49,081 bases of DNA from Chloroflexota bacterium (lineage in GTDB: Bacteria; Chloroflexota; Anaerolineae; Anaerolineales; Villigracilaceae), in assembly GCA_016191955.1 (NCBI GenBank), contig JACPVC010000033.1:1-49081 (forward strand), written 5' to 3'. Each line of letters begins with the position of its first letter. The stretch's first letter is position 1. The notes under the pieces are model-generated. The model searched no databases. It saw only the letters and a program-made list of their open reading frames with translations, and was not told the DNA's origin. Position numbers and translations under genes: made by a program. Of this stretch, positions 37,370 through 46,493 are shown piece after piece.

Positions 37370-38137
37370 ATGAATGTACTTGCACTAAAATTGATTCTCG
37401 CCCCACTCATCATCGGCTCCGCCAGCCTCGCCGGTCGCCGTTGGGGACCCGCCGTCAGCGGCTGGATCGTTGGCATGCCACTCACCTCGGGACCGGTCGT
37501 GTTCTTCGTCGCATTGAGTCATGGGGCTTTATTTGCAGAAAATTCAGCGTTGGGCGTTCTGAGCGGCGGTATTTCCCTCGTGTTCTATGCGCTCACGTAC
37601 GCCTGGCTTGCCACTCGCTTTCAATGGTACATATCCATTGCGGGGAGCATCCTCGTCTTTTCGCTGTGTACGTTGTATTTGCAGACCGTCTCCATTCCCC
37701 TTTTCATTATCGTCCCGGTTGTTGCGCTGGCAATTTTAGCTGGACTCGCCTGCATGCCCAAAGGAGATGTGGAACCGGGTAATAGTGAACTCAACAAGTG
37801 GGACATCCCCGCGCGCATCTTAATTGGCACAAGTTTCATCCTGCTTCTGACGGGCATTGCCCCCTTCATCGGTTCGCGCATGACCGGGCTTCTCACGACC
37901 ATTCCCTTATACGTCACCATCTTGAGCATCTTTGCGCATCGCGATCACGGTCCCGCCGCCGCAGCCCACGTCCTACGTGGATTGCTCTACGGCATGTTCG
38001 CCTTCACCGGCTTCTTTTTGGTGTTGAGTTTGCTGATCGAACAAACAAGCCCTGGGGTTTCATTTGGGCTGGCAACCTTGACCGCCCTGGCTATACAGGG
38101 AACGTCCCTGCTCATCTTGCGAAAATTGCACGGTTAA
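37370..38137 (+). CDS. eight-helix membrane protein of unknown function
   Basis: 255 aa, mostly hydrophobic. The two halves look related: RRWGPAVSGWIVGMPLTSGPVVFFVAL in the first and GSRMTGLLTTIPLYVTILSIFAH in the second, each followed by a conserved-looking H-G element, as in transporters built by internal duplication. Substrate unknown. It is in the same run as the CPBP protease and mevalonate kinase. Confidence 0.75.
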   Translation: MNVLALKLILAPLIIGSASLAGRRWGPAVSGWIVGMPLTSGPVVFFVALSHGALFAENSALGVLSGGISLVFYALTYAWLATRFQWYISIAGSILVFSLCTLYLQTVSIPLFIIVPVVALAILAGLACMPKGDVEPGNSELNKWDIPARILIGTSFILLLTGIAPFIGSRMTGLLTTIPLYVTILSIFAHRDHGPAAAAHVLRGLLYGMFAFTGFFLVLSLLIEQTSPGVSFGLATLTALAIQGTSLLILRKLHG

Positions 38138-38174
38138 AAAAGTAGCGCAAGGTGGTATCCCGCGCTACAAAAGA

Positions 38175-39458
38175 TCACATCGACTTCGCCCGTTCCGCCA
38201 TCTGATTGCGGAGGTTGTGCGAGTCTTTGTCGATGGTGAAGAGCGCGCCAAGGTAGAAGAAGAAACATAAGCCCCACGCCACGGTGCAGATGAGCAGGAT
38301 GGCGGTTTTAAGGTCGTACATATCCGCGATCACACCGGTGATGATGGGGGCAAATGCCGCGCCCGCATTCTCGATGAAGTATTCCACCGCCTGCGCCGTC
38401 GAGCGGACCTCAGGCACGGTCACATCGTACACCGTGGCGGTCACGTTCGTGGATGAGAGTGGCATAAAGATAGCAGTCAGGCACATGAAGATAAAGAATT
38501 GATTCTTCGCCTCAATTGGGGTGGTGATGGCAAGATACATAAAGAGCGCACCCATAAAAACGCCGACACAAGAGACAATGATGCGTCCTTTGTTGGTGCG
38601 TTTGAAGGCATAGTCACCGAGCGCGCCGCCGAGAAAATATCCGCCGGCAAGGATCAAAATAACAGGCGCCATCGTAAAGAGGATGCTATCCGCATCGTAA
38701 CCGCGTTCTCTTTCAAGATAAGCGAAGAAGAAAAAGGTGATGACGTTCCACGGGAACACGCCTGCAAAGCCCTGCAGAAAGACAAACCACATGGTCTTCT
38801 TCTTGAAGATTTCCCGCGCTTCCATCCATGAGAACTTAAATGCCTGCATTTCCGTTATGTTCTCGAACTCGGGCTCGGCTTGACCGCGCGGTATTTCCTT
38901 CACGCCGAAGAAAATAAGGATCGCAATAATTAACCCCAGCGAACCGGTGATATAGAACACCGAACGCCATCCGCCAATAGCGGGTGCGACCATCAGTGCC
39001 AGGATCATGCCCAATAAATAACCGATGGGTTGGGCGAGCTGCAAGATGCCGAAGATCTTTCCGCGCTGGGTGGGACCGAAATAATCCGCGATCAATGTAT
39101 ACAAGCCGGGGTAGGATGAGTCGTCGATGCCTGTGGATGCGCGAGTGGTGAGGAATCCGCCAAAGCTGCGAACAAGTGCGTTCAACCAGGTGGTCGAACC
39201 CCAAACTAAAGATGCCAGTGAGAGTAATTTTGTGCGTGAGAAACGGTCGTACAAATATCCCCAGATCGGGTAGAGAATGGTCGCGACGATCAATGCCCCC
39301 GAATTCACCAAGCCCCATTGTTTGTTATTGATATTGAAGTCGTTGCTGATCTGTACCTGTAGCGAACCGATCATCAATTTGTCGGTCTGATGCAGTAGCA
39401 TGAAAAAAAAGAACACAGCGACCACGAACCAGCGATACCGTGAATGTTCCTTTGTCAT
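38175..39458 (-). CDS. MFS transporter (spinster/OPA-like)
   Basis: 427 aa, 12 helices. Signature loop WGYLYDRFSRTKLLSLASLVWG, a TGIDDSSYPGLYTLIADYF stretch after helix 4 typical of spinster-like carriers, and central cytoplasmic loop FSWMEAREIFKKKTMWFV. It probably moves an organic anion or lipid-like substrate. GAGG precedes the ATG. Confidence 0.88.
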   Translation of the reverse strand: MTKEHSRYRWFVVAVFFFFMLLHQTDKLMIGSLQVQISNDFNINNKQWGLVNSGALIVATILYPIWGYLYDRFSRTKLLSLASLVWGSTTWLNALVRSFGGFLTTRASTGIDDSSYPGLYTLIADYFGPTQRGKIFGILQLAQPIGYLLGMILALMVAPAIGGWRSVFYITGSLGLIIAILIFFGVKEIPRGQAEPEFENITEMQAFKFSWMEAREIFKKKTMWFVFLQGFAGVFPWNVITFFFFAYLERERGYDADSILFTMAPVILILAGGYFLGGALGDYAFKRTNKGRIIVSCVGVFMGALFMYLAITTPIEAKNQFFIFMCLTAIFMPLSSTNVTATVYDVTVPEVRSTAQAVEYFIENAGAAFAPIITGVIADMYDLKTAILLICTVAWGLCFFFYLGALFTIDKDSHNLRNQMAERAKSM

Positions 39459-39518
39459 AAGAACCTCGTAAATTAGGATGGCGAAGTTTATAACAAAAGG
39501 AAGGTGAAGTCAATCAAA

Positions 39519-39550
39519 AAAGAGGAGCCTCTTACGAGAGGCTCCTCTTT
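39519..39550. terminator. terminator between the 47-aa gene and the MFS gene
   Basis: 14-bp perfect arms AAAGAGGAGCCTCT / AGAGGCTCCTCTTT with loop TACG; A and T feet on both sides. It follows the stop of the 47-aa gene by 10 nt. Confidence 0.9.
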
Positions 39551-39560
39551 GGCTTGCATA

Positions 39561-39704
39561 TTATCTGTTTATGAGGAAGAGCACGCCGGCGATCAAGCCG
39601 CATACGCCTGCAATGACATTGGCAAGGGGGAAACTCACCCCAAGCAGCATCAAGCCTGCCACGATCAAATAGACACCGAGTAAAAGCCACTTTAAGTTTT
39701 TCAT
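39561..39704 (-). CDS. 47-aa two-helix membrane protein
   Basis: MKNLKWLLLGVYLIVAGLML then LGVSFPLANVIAGVCGLIAG and LFLINR: two short hydrophobic helices. AAGGAG lies 8 nt upstream and a strong terminator follows, which supports a real monocistronic gene. No family name is certain. Confidence 0.75.
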   Translation of the reverse strand: MKNLKWLLLGVYLIVAGLMLLGVSFPLANVIAGVCGLIAGVLFLINR

Positions 39705-39752
39705 GTTAATCTCCTTTGTATTAAAAACACGTAACACCTTTTGGTGTTGCGC

Positions 39753-40967
39753 TTATTCCTCTTCCGTAATGATCTCCTGTGCGAGTTTTTTCAGGTCATC
39801 GGCGTTCGATACTTTCGCCGCATCGAAATATTGACCAAGCAAATCCAGCGGGCTCAAACTGCTGACCACCTGTCCCTCGTCGATGCGCACGCGCGACTCG
39901 ATCTGCGGACGTTTGACGAAATGAAACTCGAACGCATCCGCCGCATATTTTCTCAAAGCGGATTCATCGATCAGCGAATCCCATTCTCTTGGATATTCCA
40001 CCACAAGCCGGATAACCGCCTCAGACATTTCCTTCGGTTTGGGCAGTGCCGCCATAAGTGCCTCTGTTACGTTCTCACTCGACGTTAGAACTGCCCGGCG
40101 GTCTATGAACTTTCTCACCCCTGTGAGTTGAATCCACTCTACCTCGGTATCCCGATCAGCTTCCACATCCGCGATGACAAAGTATCTATCTTCTTTTGCT
40201 TCACCAAAGTCGACTCGTTCAATCGAACCCGGATAGATCACTGGCGGCTGATGCCCTTCATTTACGTCCTGTGGTTTATGAATGTGACCCATCGCTACAT
40301 AACTCAGTTTCGGATTCCTCACCAGTGAGCCTGTCAACACGAGGTCATTGCCAAGCATCACGAGTCTTTCGCCGCCAAACTTCGCCCCTTCAATAGAGGC
40401 GTGTGCCGTCAACACAATCGGCATGGACGGATCACATTCCTCGATCCATCCGCCGATCAGCTCGCTGATATTCTCTTCAATACGTGAGAATGCCTGTGTG
40501 GAGTCCGTTTCGCCGGTGGCAGCCATCAACCCAGAGCGCGCCACCCACGGCATGGCGATGACCTGCAAGGGCAAGCCCCATACATCGCCTGGCTTCAGCA
40601 ATTCAGGCGCATCCAATACTTTCACATAAGGCACTTGCAACGTCTTGAATTCCTGCAACGCATGGGCGCGCCCGACGGCGGGAGAAATATCGTGATTGCC
40701 TACCAACAACAGAGTGGGAATCTTCGCCTGCGATAATTTTATGATGCGCTTGCCCCACTCACGCTGAAAGGTCGGAGCCGGGGAACGGTCTTTATAGGCA
40801 TCGCCTGCGAAAATGACCATGTCCACCTTGCGGGCGATGGCGGTATCGACGATGGTGTCTAACGATTTGAGGAAATCCAAAACACGCAGAGGCAGCCCCG
40901 AAACCGGGTCATGCCGTCCGTAGTTCGCCATATCAATGTGGGCATCTGCAAAGTGAAGAATTTTCAT
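39753..40967 (-). CDS. sbcD: SbcD-like DNA double-strand break repair nuclease
   Basis: 404 aa metallophosphoesterase. All five phosphodiesterase motifs are present: FADAHIDM, FAGDAYKDRS, VGNHDIS, LTAHASIEGA and MGHIHKPQ. A C-terminal capping domain follows. It is the Mre11-type partner of the SbcC ATPase, which is not in this window. Confidence 0.88.
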   Translation of the reverse strand: MKILHFADAHIDMANYGRHDPVSGLPLRVLDFLKSLDTIVDTAIARKVDMVIFAGDAYKDRSPAPTFQREWGKRIIKLSQAKIPTLLLVGNHDISPAVGRAHALQEFKTLQVPYVKVLDAPELLKPGDVWGLPLQVIAMPWVARSGLMAATGETDSTQAFSRIEENISELIGGWIEECDPSMPIVLTAHASIEGAKFGGERLVMLGNDLVLTGSLVRNPKLSYVAMGHIHKPQDVNEGHQPPVIYPGSIERVDFGEAKEDRYFVIADVEADRDTEVEWIQLTGVRKFIDRRAVLTSSENVTEALMAALPKPKEMSEAVIRLVVEYPREWDSLIDESALRKYAADAFEFHFVKRPQIESRVRIDEGQVVSSLSPLDLLGQYFDAAKVSNADDLKKLAQEIITEEE

Positions 40968-40982
40968 TCTTTATGCTCCAAG

Positions 40983-41030
40983 CGCCGTCCTCGGCGCGGT
41001 TATTTGAGAAACTCGCCGCCGAGGACGGCG
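40983..41030. repeat. GC-rich inverted repeat between sbcD and the C39-peptidase gene
   Basis: 14-bp perfect arms CGCCGTCCTCGGCG / CGCCGAGGACGGCG with a 20-nt spacer. A related GCCGTCCTCGGCG stretch occurs at about 44167-44180. Confidence 0.7.
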
Positions 41031-41045
41031 GCAGAGCAATATCTT

Positions 41046-42404
41046 TTACGGTTGCAACCCAAGTTCTTGCAACGCTTGCACAGCCGGATACCAATCCGCG
41101 TGGACTTGTAATGCGGCGCGATAATCTGCAACGGCGGCGTTGGTATCGCCGATCATATAGTAAGCACGTCCGCGCCACAGCAGGGACTCTTCGAGGGTGG
41201 GCTTGGAGATCGTGTCTTTGAGCGTGGTGTTCGCGAGGTTGATGACATCCTGATAGCGGGCGGAATAATAGTAGGCAAAATATGGACCCGTCTGATACCA
41301 CATCATGCGGAAGGGACGGTTGCCTTTGGCGGTGTCCCATTTGGAATATTGACTGAACGCCTGGTCATACGCAATGGCAGCATCGGAGTATTGATTGAGC
41401 GCGACATGACTCGTCCCCTTGTTGAAGTAGGCAAAGAAAAGGTCATTGCCTTTAAGATCGGCGATTTCCTGATTGGCGAATGCAAGGGCGTGATTAGCTG
41501 CCCAAGTTTCGTCCGCCCAGGGACCGAGGAGATTCAATACCTCATCTTCGCGGTTGGCAGGGTAGACTACCATGAATAGATAGTTGAATGAACGCCAGCC
41601 ATCTTGATAATCTTCGTATTTGCTAAGCAGGTCTTTGCCGGGCTTGAGGTAGGCATCCTGCACGATGAAGCCGCCGCGCGCATCGTCATAGCCGGTGGTG
41701 AAGAGATAGTGACCGAGCCAGTCGATCTTGCCGGTGTAATCGCGTTCGTAATAGCCTTTTTCCACAACCACAGGGAAGCCTGCGGCGATGAGACGTTTGA
41801 GCAGGTCTATGTCGCCGCCGTAGCGAGAGAGGGCGCGGTATTCGATGGTCTGCGTGTTGACGAAATCCACCAGTTCATAGGGCATCACATTCTTATCTGG
41901 CAAGCCGCGTTGGATGAAATCAAGCTTGGTATCGGGTGAACCGGGTTTGACCACCTTTGCAACATCGTCACGGTCACCGCTCCAGCCCCAGAATTTCAGC
42001 GCCATCGTCAAATTGGCAGGACCGCAATAATTCCAGCGTCCATGCTGATCGACGTAGACAACACCCGGCAGGATAACCGAATCAGGCACGGGCGTGGAAG
42101 TGAGCGTCGGTTTGGCGGTGGGACCCGCTTTCGGTGTAGCTGTCGCCTTTATTTCAGGAGTTAACGTCAACAACATTTCGGCGCGGGCAGTTCCAACAGC
42201 GGTTTCAACGGTTAAGGGGTCGGTCTCGCTTGGTTCAAAGACGGCTTCGCTTGGCGGGTTGAAGAAATAAACGATGCGCGTGCGCAACAGTTCATATTGT
42301 GTCGAGAGGCGGCTTTTCACGGGCGGCAGGAAGGCAATAAGAATGCCGATCACGACAACCACAAGAATTAACCAGCGTTTGTCGATATTTTTAAGTCTAT
42401 TCAT
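41046..42404 (-). CDS. membrane-anchored C39-like cysteine peptidase with TPR tail
   Basis: 452 aa. One N-terminal helix (about 10-27), a Thr/Pro/Ala linker, then a papain-like C39 domain with catalytic Cys in WNYCGPANLTMALKFWGW, His in WLGHYLFTTGYDD and a following Asp (FIVQDAY). The C-terminal third has TPR-like helices (AYFNKGTSHVALNQYSDAAIAYDQA; RGRAYYMIGDTNAAVADYRAAL). The domain faces outside. C39 domains usually cut double-glycine leaders on ABC transporters; here there is no transporter, so the substrate is unknown. Confidence 0.8.
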   Translation of the reverse strand: MNRLKNIDKRWLILVVVVIGILIAFLPPVKSRLSTQYELLRTRIVYFFNPPSEAVFEPSETDPLTVETAVGTARAEMLLTLTPEIKATATPKAGPTAKPTLTSTPVPDSVILPGVVYVDQHGRWNYCGPANLTMALKFWGWSGDRDDVAKVVKPGSPDTKLDFIQRGLPDKNVMPYELVDFVNTQTIEYRALSRYGGDIDLLKRLIAAGFPVVVEKGYYERDYTGKIDWLGHYLFTTGYDDARGGFIVQDAYLKPGKDLLSKYEDYQDGWRSFNYLFMVVYPANREDEVLNLLGPWADETWAANHALAFANQEIADLKGNDLFFAYFNKGTSHVALNQYSDAAIAYDQAFSQYSKWDTAKGNRPFRMMWYQTGPYFAYYYSARYQDVINLANTTLKDTISKPTLEESLLWRGRAYYMIGDTNAAVADYRAALQVHADWYPAVQALQELGLQP

Positions 42405-42498
42405 GAGAAAGATTATACATGAAAGGAAAGTCCCCCAAATTAGCCTTGTTTAATCATTTGGGCGCGTTTCAAATGAGTTGAGAGGAAGCCGTGTCGCA

Positions 42499-42538
42499 TG
42501 TTTCGTGTTCCGTTTGAAGGCTTACGGAACACGAAACA
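42499..42538. repeat. 15-bp inverted repeat between ruvA and the C39-peptidase gene
   Basis: Arms TGTTTCGTGTTCCGT (42499-42513) and complement (42524-42538), 10-nt loop. No T tract. It is possibly a worn dispersed repeat or a weak terminator after ruvA. Confidence 0.6.
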
Positions 42539-42581
42539 CATTACAAATTGCAAGGTTCAACTGAAATGAAACACACCCTAA

Positions 42582-43160
42582 TCATTTGCCGATGTATTGC
42601 AGCGCGTAGCGCAGGCGTTCTTCGACATCTTTCGGCGCGTCTTTAGGGATCGCTTGCAGCGCGGCTTGCGCTTCGACAACGGAGTATCCCAGCGCGGTGA
42701 GCGCGGCAAGGACTTCACTGTCGTAATCCGCGAGTGCGGCGATCTTACCGAGTGCATCGGTGGGCTTGAGTTTGTCTTTGAGATGGATGGCGATCTTTTG
42801 CGCGGTCTTTTTTCCAACGCCTGGAACTTTGCCAAGTAATTCCCCTTCATCTGCAAAGATGGCGCGTTGAATGGTTTCGAGCGTGAGCGTGGATAACACC
42901 GATAACGCAACTTTTGGACCAACGCCATCGACGCCGAGCAAAATGTTGAACAGGTCGCGGTCGGCTTGGGATTCGAAGCCGTAGAGCGTCAACGCATCTT
43001 CCCGGACGACGAGATGGGTGAACAAAAATAAAACTTCCCCCGCCTTGGCATTCGTCCGCACAGGCGCCGGGGCAAAGACTCTCAGCCCCACTCCGCCGAC
43101 TTCGACGATGAGGGCGTTCTCTTCAATTTGGGATACTTCTCCGCGCAGGGTGGCAATCAT
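42582..43160 (-). CDS. ruvA: Holliday junction branch-migration protein RuvA
   Basis: 192 aa. OB-fold domain I (MIATLRGEVSQIEENALIVEVGGVG), tandem helix-hairpin-helix domain II (LLGVDGVGPKVALSVLS and KVPGVGKKTAQKIAIHLK) and C-terminal domain III that binds RuvB. ruvB is not adjacent. The gene normally follows ruvC, but here a toxin cassette separates them. Confidence 0.96.
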   Translation of the reverse strand: MIATLRGEVSQIEENALIVEVGGVGLRVFAPAPVRTNAKAGEVLFLFTHLVVREDALTLYGFESQADRDLFNILLGVDGVGPKVALSVLSTLTLETIQRAIFADEGELLGKVPGVGKKTAQKIAIHLKDKLKPTDALGKIAALADYDSEVLAALTALGYSVVEAQAALQAIPKDAPKDVEERLRYALQYIGK

Positions 43161-43175
43161 GGGGTTTGTTTCTTC

Positions 43176-43859
43176 CTATTTTTTCATGGTTTGATCCATG
43201 AGTTTTACTGCCCAATCAAGAAATGTTTTTTTGAGTTCCTTTATATTTATAGACTTCAACATTTTAATGGGCCATCGTTCAAGATCATCTGGAAAGTTTT
43301 CAACACGATTAAGGGCGACCGCAAACCAATAAGGATCGAAGCCGGGGTCTTTTTGCGCTGCTTGTTGCAACAGGACCTCAGCGGATTCTCTTTGCAGTAT
43401 GAAATATAAGTCCACTGCATCGCGCGGTTCGGCTCGTCCAAAATAGGCGAGCACTTTATCTGTTCGCAAGTCGGAATAGTCGTTTACAAAAATTCCCTCT
43501 GGCGAGAGAACAGGAGGTTCAAAACGATAAGGAGAATCAAGGGCGAGGTCTATTTTCAGGCTTTCTTCCTTGTTTTCCACCAGCAATTGAACAAATGTTG
43601 TAAAGCGGCGCACAATCTTAAGTGAAAGCCCTCTTTCATGGCAAGCCGACTCGATTTGATAAGACAATGGAACGACCAGGTTTTCTGTGCCGGTAAAGTA
43701 ATCAAGGTCGAACGATAAACGATGTCCCAGGTAATACTCAGACAAAGCTGTGCCACCCGCAAGATAAAACTGTTCCTTGTCTGGCAAGCTGGCAAGGATT
43801 TCCATAAAATCCTTTTGCAGGGGTGTCAGTGTACCAAACCCTTTAATGGTTTCGGGCAT
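43176..43859 (-). CDS. AbiEii-type nucleotidyltransferase toxin
   Basis: 227 aa from the ATG at 43859, overlapping the antitoxin-like gene by 17 nt. Nucleotidyltransferase core: FYLAGGTALSEYYLGHRLSFDLDYF, with GG and a DxD pair, then SLKIDLALDSPYRF and a helical RTDKVLAYFGRAEPRDAVDLYFIL region. These match the AbiEii/MenT-like family, which modifies tRNA or other targets and acts in phage defence or as toxin-antitoxin pairs. Confidence 0.82.
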   Translation of the reverse strand: MPETIKGFGTLTPLQKDFMEILASLPDKEQFYLAGGTALSEYYLGHRLSFDLDYFTGTENLVVPLSYQIESACHERGLSLKIVRRFTTFVQLLVENKEESLKIDLALDSPYRFEPPVLSPEGIFVNDYSDLRTDKVLAYFGRAEPRDAVDLYFILQRESAEVLLQQAAQKDPGFDPYWFAVALNRVENFPDDLERWPIKMLKSINIKELKKTFLDWAVKLMDQTMKK

Positions 43860-44076
43860 CGAGATACTCCAAATAACGCCGCCACAGACTTTCGATATCT
43901 TTTGGAAGCCCCAACTGGTTGAGTTCGGCTTTGATATCTTCAATTTGAAGCGTGCGTATATCCTCCGCCCTGCCATTCATCAGGGTTTGGCGCAGTAGCC
44001 AGCGTTTTTGGAACGGATCGCTTAGATTAACCGTTTCCGTACTCCAGACTATGTGACGCGGAGGGTGAACGATCAT
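43843..44076 (-). CDS. 77-aa antitoxin-like partner (DUF6922-type)
   Basis: 77 aa, helical. VNLSDPFQKRWLLRQTLMNGRAEDIRTL and a C-terminal LWRRYLEYLDARNH. Small proteins of this layout commonly sit directly before AbiEii-family nucleotidyltransferases. The reading frames overlap, so translation is coupled. The antitoxin role is inferred from position. Confidence 0.7.
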   Translation of the reverse strand: MIVHPPRHIVWSTETVNLSDPFQKRWLLRQTLMNGRAEDIRTLQIEDIKAELNQLGLPKDIESLWRRYLEYLDARNH

Positions 44077-44350
44077 GGCCCCTATTATATGTCACACCTG
44101 CACTTGCGTGCAGGCACAAGAGTTGCGGGGTGCGCTAAAAGTTTGTAGATGACCTGCTCCCTTCGCCGTCCTCGGCGAAGGATTTACTCGCAGAACGCCG
44201 CCGTCCACAGGATGCTTCGCAAAGGACGGCGGCTTGAGCCAATTTACTAACAGACTTTGAGTGCTCCCAGAGTTGCGAACCCGATAGGGGTGAAGCAATC
44301 TAAAGATGTTAGGGATTGCTTCGTGGCGCTGGGTGCCACTCGCAATGACA
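44077..44350. other. repeat-filled interval between the toxin cassette and ruvC
   Basis: No credible gene; the frame across it is built of repeats. It holds a GCCGTCCTCGGCG palindrome region (about 44163-44235) and a REP-like element related to that at 7087-7172 (44272-44349: GTTGCGA ... GAAGCAATCT ... GATTGCTTC ... CTCGCAATGAC). Confidence 0.6.
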
Positions 44351-44833
44351 TCATTCATACCGCGCCGTATTCAAATGCGTGATGGCGATCGCCAGCGCAT
44401 CGGCGGCATCGTCGGGCTTGGGGATTTTTTCCAACTGCAATAACGCTCGCACCATTTCCTGCATCTGACGTTTTTCTGCGTGACCATATCCTGCCACGGC
44501 TTGCTTGACTTCGTTGGGGCTGTACTCAAAGCTTTCAACCCCCGCTTTTTGCAACGCCAACAGAATCACGCCGCGTGCCTGTCCCACAGCGATGCCGGTG
44601 CTGACGTTCTGCGAGAAGAATAATTTTTCAACCGCAGCAGATTCTGGCTTGAATTTTTTCAGGATCTTGTTGAGTTCGTCGAAGAGCATTTCCAAACGGA
44701 CGGATGGGGTTTCATCTTTCGGGGTGAGGATCACGCCAAAGGAAACAGCGACCAGTTCCCCGTCTGGCATGAGGCGCACGAGTCCGTAGCCTGTGGTGGC
44801 GGTGCCGGGGTCAATTCCGAGGGCGAGAGTCAT
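44351..44833 (-). CDS. ruvC: Holliday junction endonuclease RuvC
   Basis: 160 aa. RNase H-like fold with acidic residues in ALGIDPGTATTGYG, AAVEKLFFSQN and PDDAADALAIAITH. It cuts Holliday junctions after RuvAB branch migration. It lies between yebC and the toxin cassette on the same strand. Confidence 0.96.
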   Translation of the reverse strand: MTLALGIDPGTATTGYGLVRLMPDGELVAVSFGVILTPKDETPSVRLEMLFDELNKILKKFKPESAAVEKLFFSQNVSTGIAVGQARGVILLALQKAGVESFEYSPNEVKQAVAGYGHAEKRQMQEMVRALLQLEKIPKPDDAADALAIAITHLNTARYE

Positions 44834-44857
44834 GGTTTAAAAAATTTACCGCGAAGT

Positions 44858-44918
44858 CCGCTAAGAACGCGAAGAAAACCTTTAAATCTTTGCGGTCTTT
44901 GCGTGCTTCGCGGTAAAC
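44858..44918. repeat. imperfect palindrome between yebC and ruvC
   Basis: TACCGCGAAG at one end and CTTCGCGGTA at the other, with A/T-rich middle. It belongs to the same style of worn palindromes as those near 45840 and 49012. Confidence 0.5.
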
Positions 44919-44922
44919 GGCT

Positions 44923-45675
44923 TTAAGCGTTTTCCAGAGCCGCGAGCGCTTCGTCGGAGACCTTCACATTGTGATAGACGTCCTGCACGTCGTCGAGGTC
45001 CTCGAGGTGTTCGACTACCTTCATTACAGACATGGTGTCTTCCACGCCAAGTTCGATCTCCTGCTTGGCGATCAGGCGCAGGCCCGCTTCGGCAGGCTGG
45101 ATGCCAGCTTTTTGCAGGGTGTCGATGATGGTCTTGAAGGCTTCGACGGGACCGTAAATTTCGATCTCGTCGCCGCTGTCCACCACGTCGTCTGCGCCGG
45201 CTTCGACGCCGAGTTCGAAGGCTTTATCGAACGCCATCGCGCTGGAGGGGAAGGAGAAGTAGGACTTGCGGTCGAACTGCCAGCCGACTGCACCTGCTTC
45301 TGCCATGTTGCCGCCGGATTTGCTGAACGCATGGCGGACATCTGAAACAGTGCGCACACGGTTGTCGGTGACACAAGAGACCATAATGGCAGAGCCGTGT
45401 GGACCATAGCCTTCAAGCGTGAGTTCTTCGAACACGGCGGCGTCTTTGTCTTCGCCGGTGCCTTTCTTGACGGCGCGTTCGATATTGTCCTTGGGCATGT
45501 TTTCGCCGCGGGCTTTTTCAACGGCGAGACGCAAGCGGAAGTTGGTATCGGGGTCACCGCCATCGCGGGCGGCGATGGTGATCTCGCGCGCCAGACGGGT
45601 GAAGATCGCGCCGCGTTTGGCGTCGGCTGCGCCCTTTTTGCGTTTAATTGTGGACCATTTTGAATGACCAGACAT
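44923..45675 (-). CDS. yebC: YebC/PmpR-family transcription or translation factor
   Basis: 250 aa. The conserved start MSGHSKWSTIKRKKGAADAKRGAIFTRL is decisive, followed by RENMPKDNIERAVKKGTGE and the acidic C-terminal domain (MSVMKVVEHLEDLDDVQDVYHNV). The family was annotated as regulatory; some members act in translation of proline-rich stretches. Its link to ruvC/ruvA is a widely conserved neighbourhood. Confidence 0.95.
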   Translation of the reverse strand: MSGHSKWSTIKRKKGAADAKRGAIFTRLAREITIAARDGGDPDTNFRLRLAVEKARGENMPKDNIERAVKKGTGEDKDAAVFEELTLEGYGPHGSAIMVSCVTDNRVRTVSDVRHAFSKSGGNMAEAGAVGWQFDRKSYFSFPSSAMAFDKAFELGVEAGADDVVDSGDEIEIYGPVEAFKTIIDTLQKAGIQPAEAGLRLIAKQEIELGVEDTMSVMKVVEHLEDLDDVQDVYHNVKVSDEALAALENA

Positions 45676-46010
45676 ACACGTTCTCCTTCAATAATAACCA
45701 TTTCGGTTGCAGATTATGAATTAGGCGGCGAAATTATACCATTCTGATTGTGCGCCACTTGAAACAGCTCACCACGGAGCACACAGAGAGCACAGAGTTT
45801 TTTGGCACTACCGTAATTAACGAGAAACATCAAAACCCATAGCCGCGAATTACGCTAATTGGCGCGAATTCTTTTCCAATCCGCGAAAAATTCGTGAAAT
45901 TCGCGGCAAAGAACTTATGGCTTTGATCTTCAATCCCATCAAAAACGGGAGAACCAGTTCTTTTCTTTTGACTTCTCCGTGTGCTCAGTGATCTCTGTGG
46001 TGATATCTTT
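45676..46010. other. 335-bp gene-free interval with worn palindromes
   Basis: It holds the yebC promoter zone and a repeat of CGCGAATT-type words (45840-45911) resembling the sequence at 49012-49080. No gene is evident. Confidence 0.5.
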
Positions 46011-46466
46011 TTATCGCAGATTTGTCAAATCACGCGGCTTGAGGTTGCGACCACCGATCCATGCGCCGATGGCGGTGGCAAGGACGGAGAGCAGGAAGCT
46101 GACTAAAATCGCCGCCTCGAAGCGTCCCGAAAAGATGACGTTCAAAATCAGCACATCCAACGCCAGCACGCTCTGACGGAACGATTCGGGCAGGAAGATA
46201 CCGAGGATCAACCCAAAGAATGCGCCAAATGCCATGCCTGTGTATGCGCCCATGCTGACCCCGCCCGTCGTCCCTGCCGTGCGGACGGTGAGCCAGCCTG
46301 TCAATGCGCCGGTTATCGCCCCGGTCACTGCGCCGATGGCGACGGCGACGAGAACGCCGTTCCACGTGCCGCTGATCGCACCGGACCCGCCTCCCAGAAT
46401 CGCGCCGAGAAGAGCGCCAAGCCATGTGCCGAAGAAAATGCTTTTCAGATTAAGTTCGTTGTTCAT
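46011..46466 (-). CDS. glycine-zipper membrane protein
   Basis: 151 aa, strongly hydrophobic. Glycine-rich repeats with GxxxG spacing (LGALLGAILGGGSGAISG; VTGAITGALTGWL; MAFGAFFGLILGIFL), then a C-terminal helix (ILVSFLLSVLATAIGAWIGG) and basic tail. Function unknown. Confidence 0.7.
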   Translation of the reverse strand: MNNELNLKSIFFGTWLGALLGAILGGGSGAISGTWNGVLVAVAIGAVTGAITGALTGWLTVRTAGTTGGVSMGAYTGMAFGAFFGLILGIFLPESFRQSVLALDVLILNVIFSGRFEAAILVSFLLSVLATAIGAWIGGRNLKPRDLTNLR

Positions 46467-46493
46467 ATAATGTATTTTACCTGCTCCTTAAAT

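Noticed and set aside
44092-44358. 88-aa minus-strand frame between the toxin cassette and ruvC
   Set aside because: It consists of palindromic repeats, has no family likeness and no good start; it overlaps the ruvC end.
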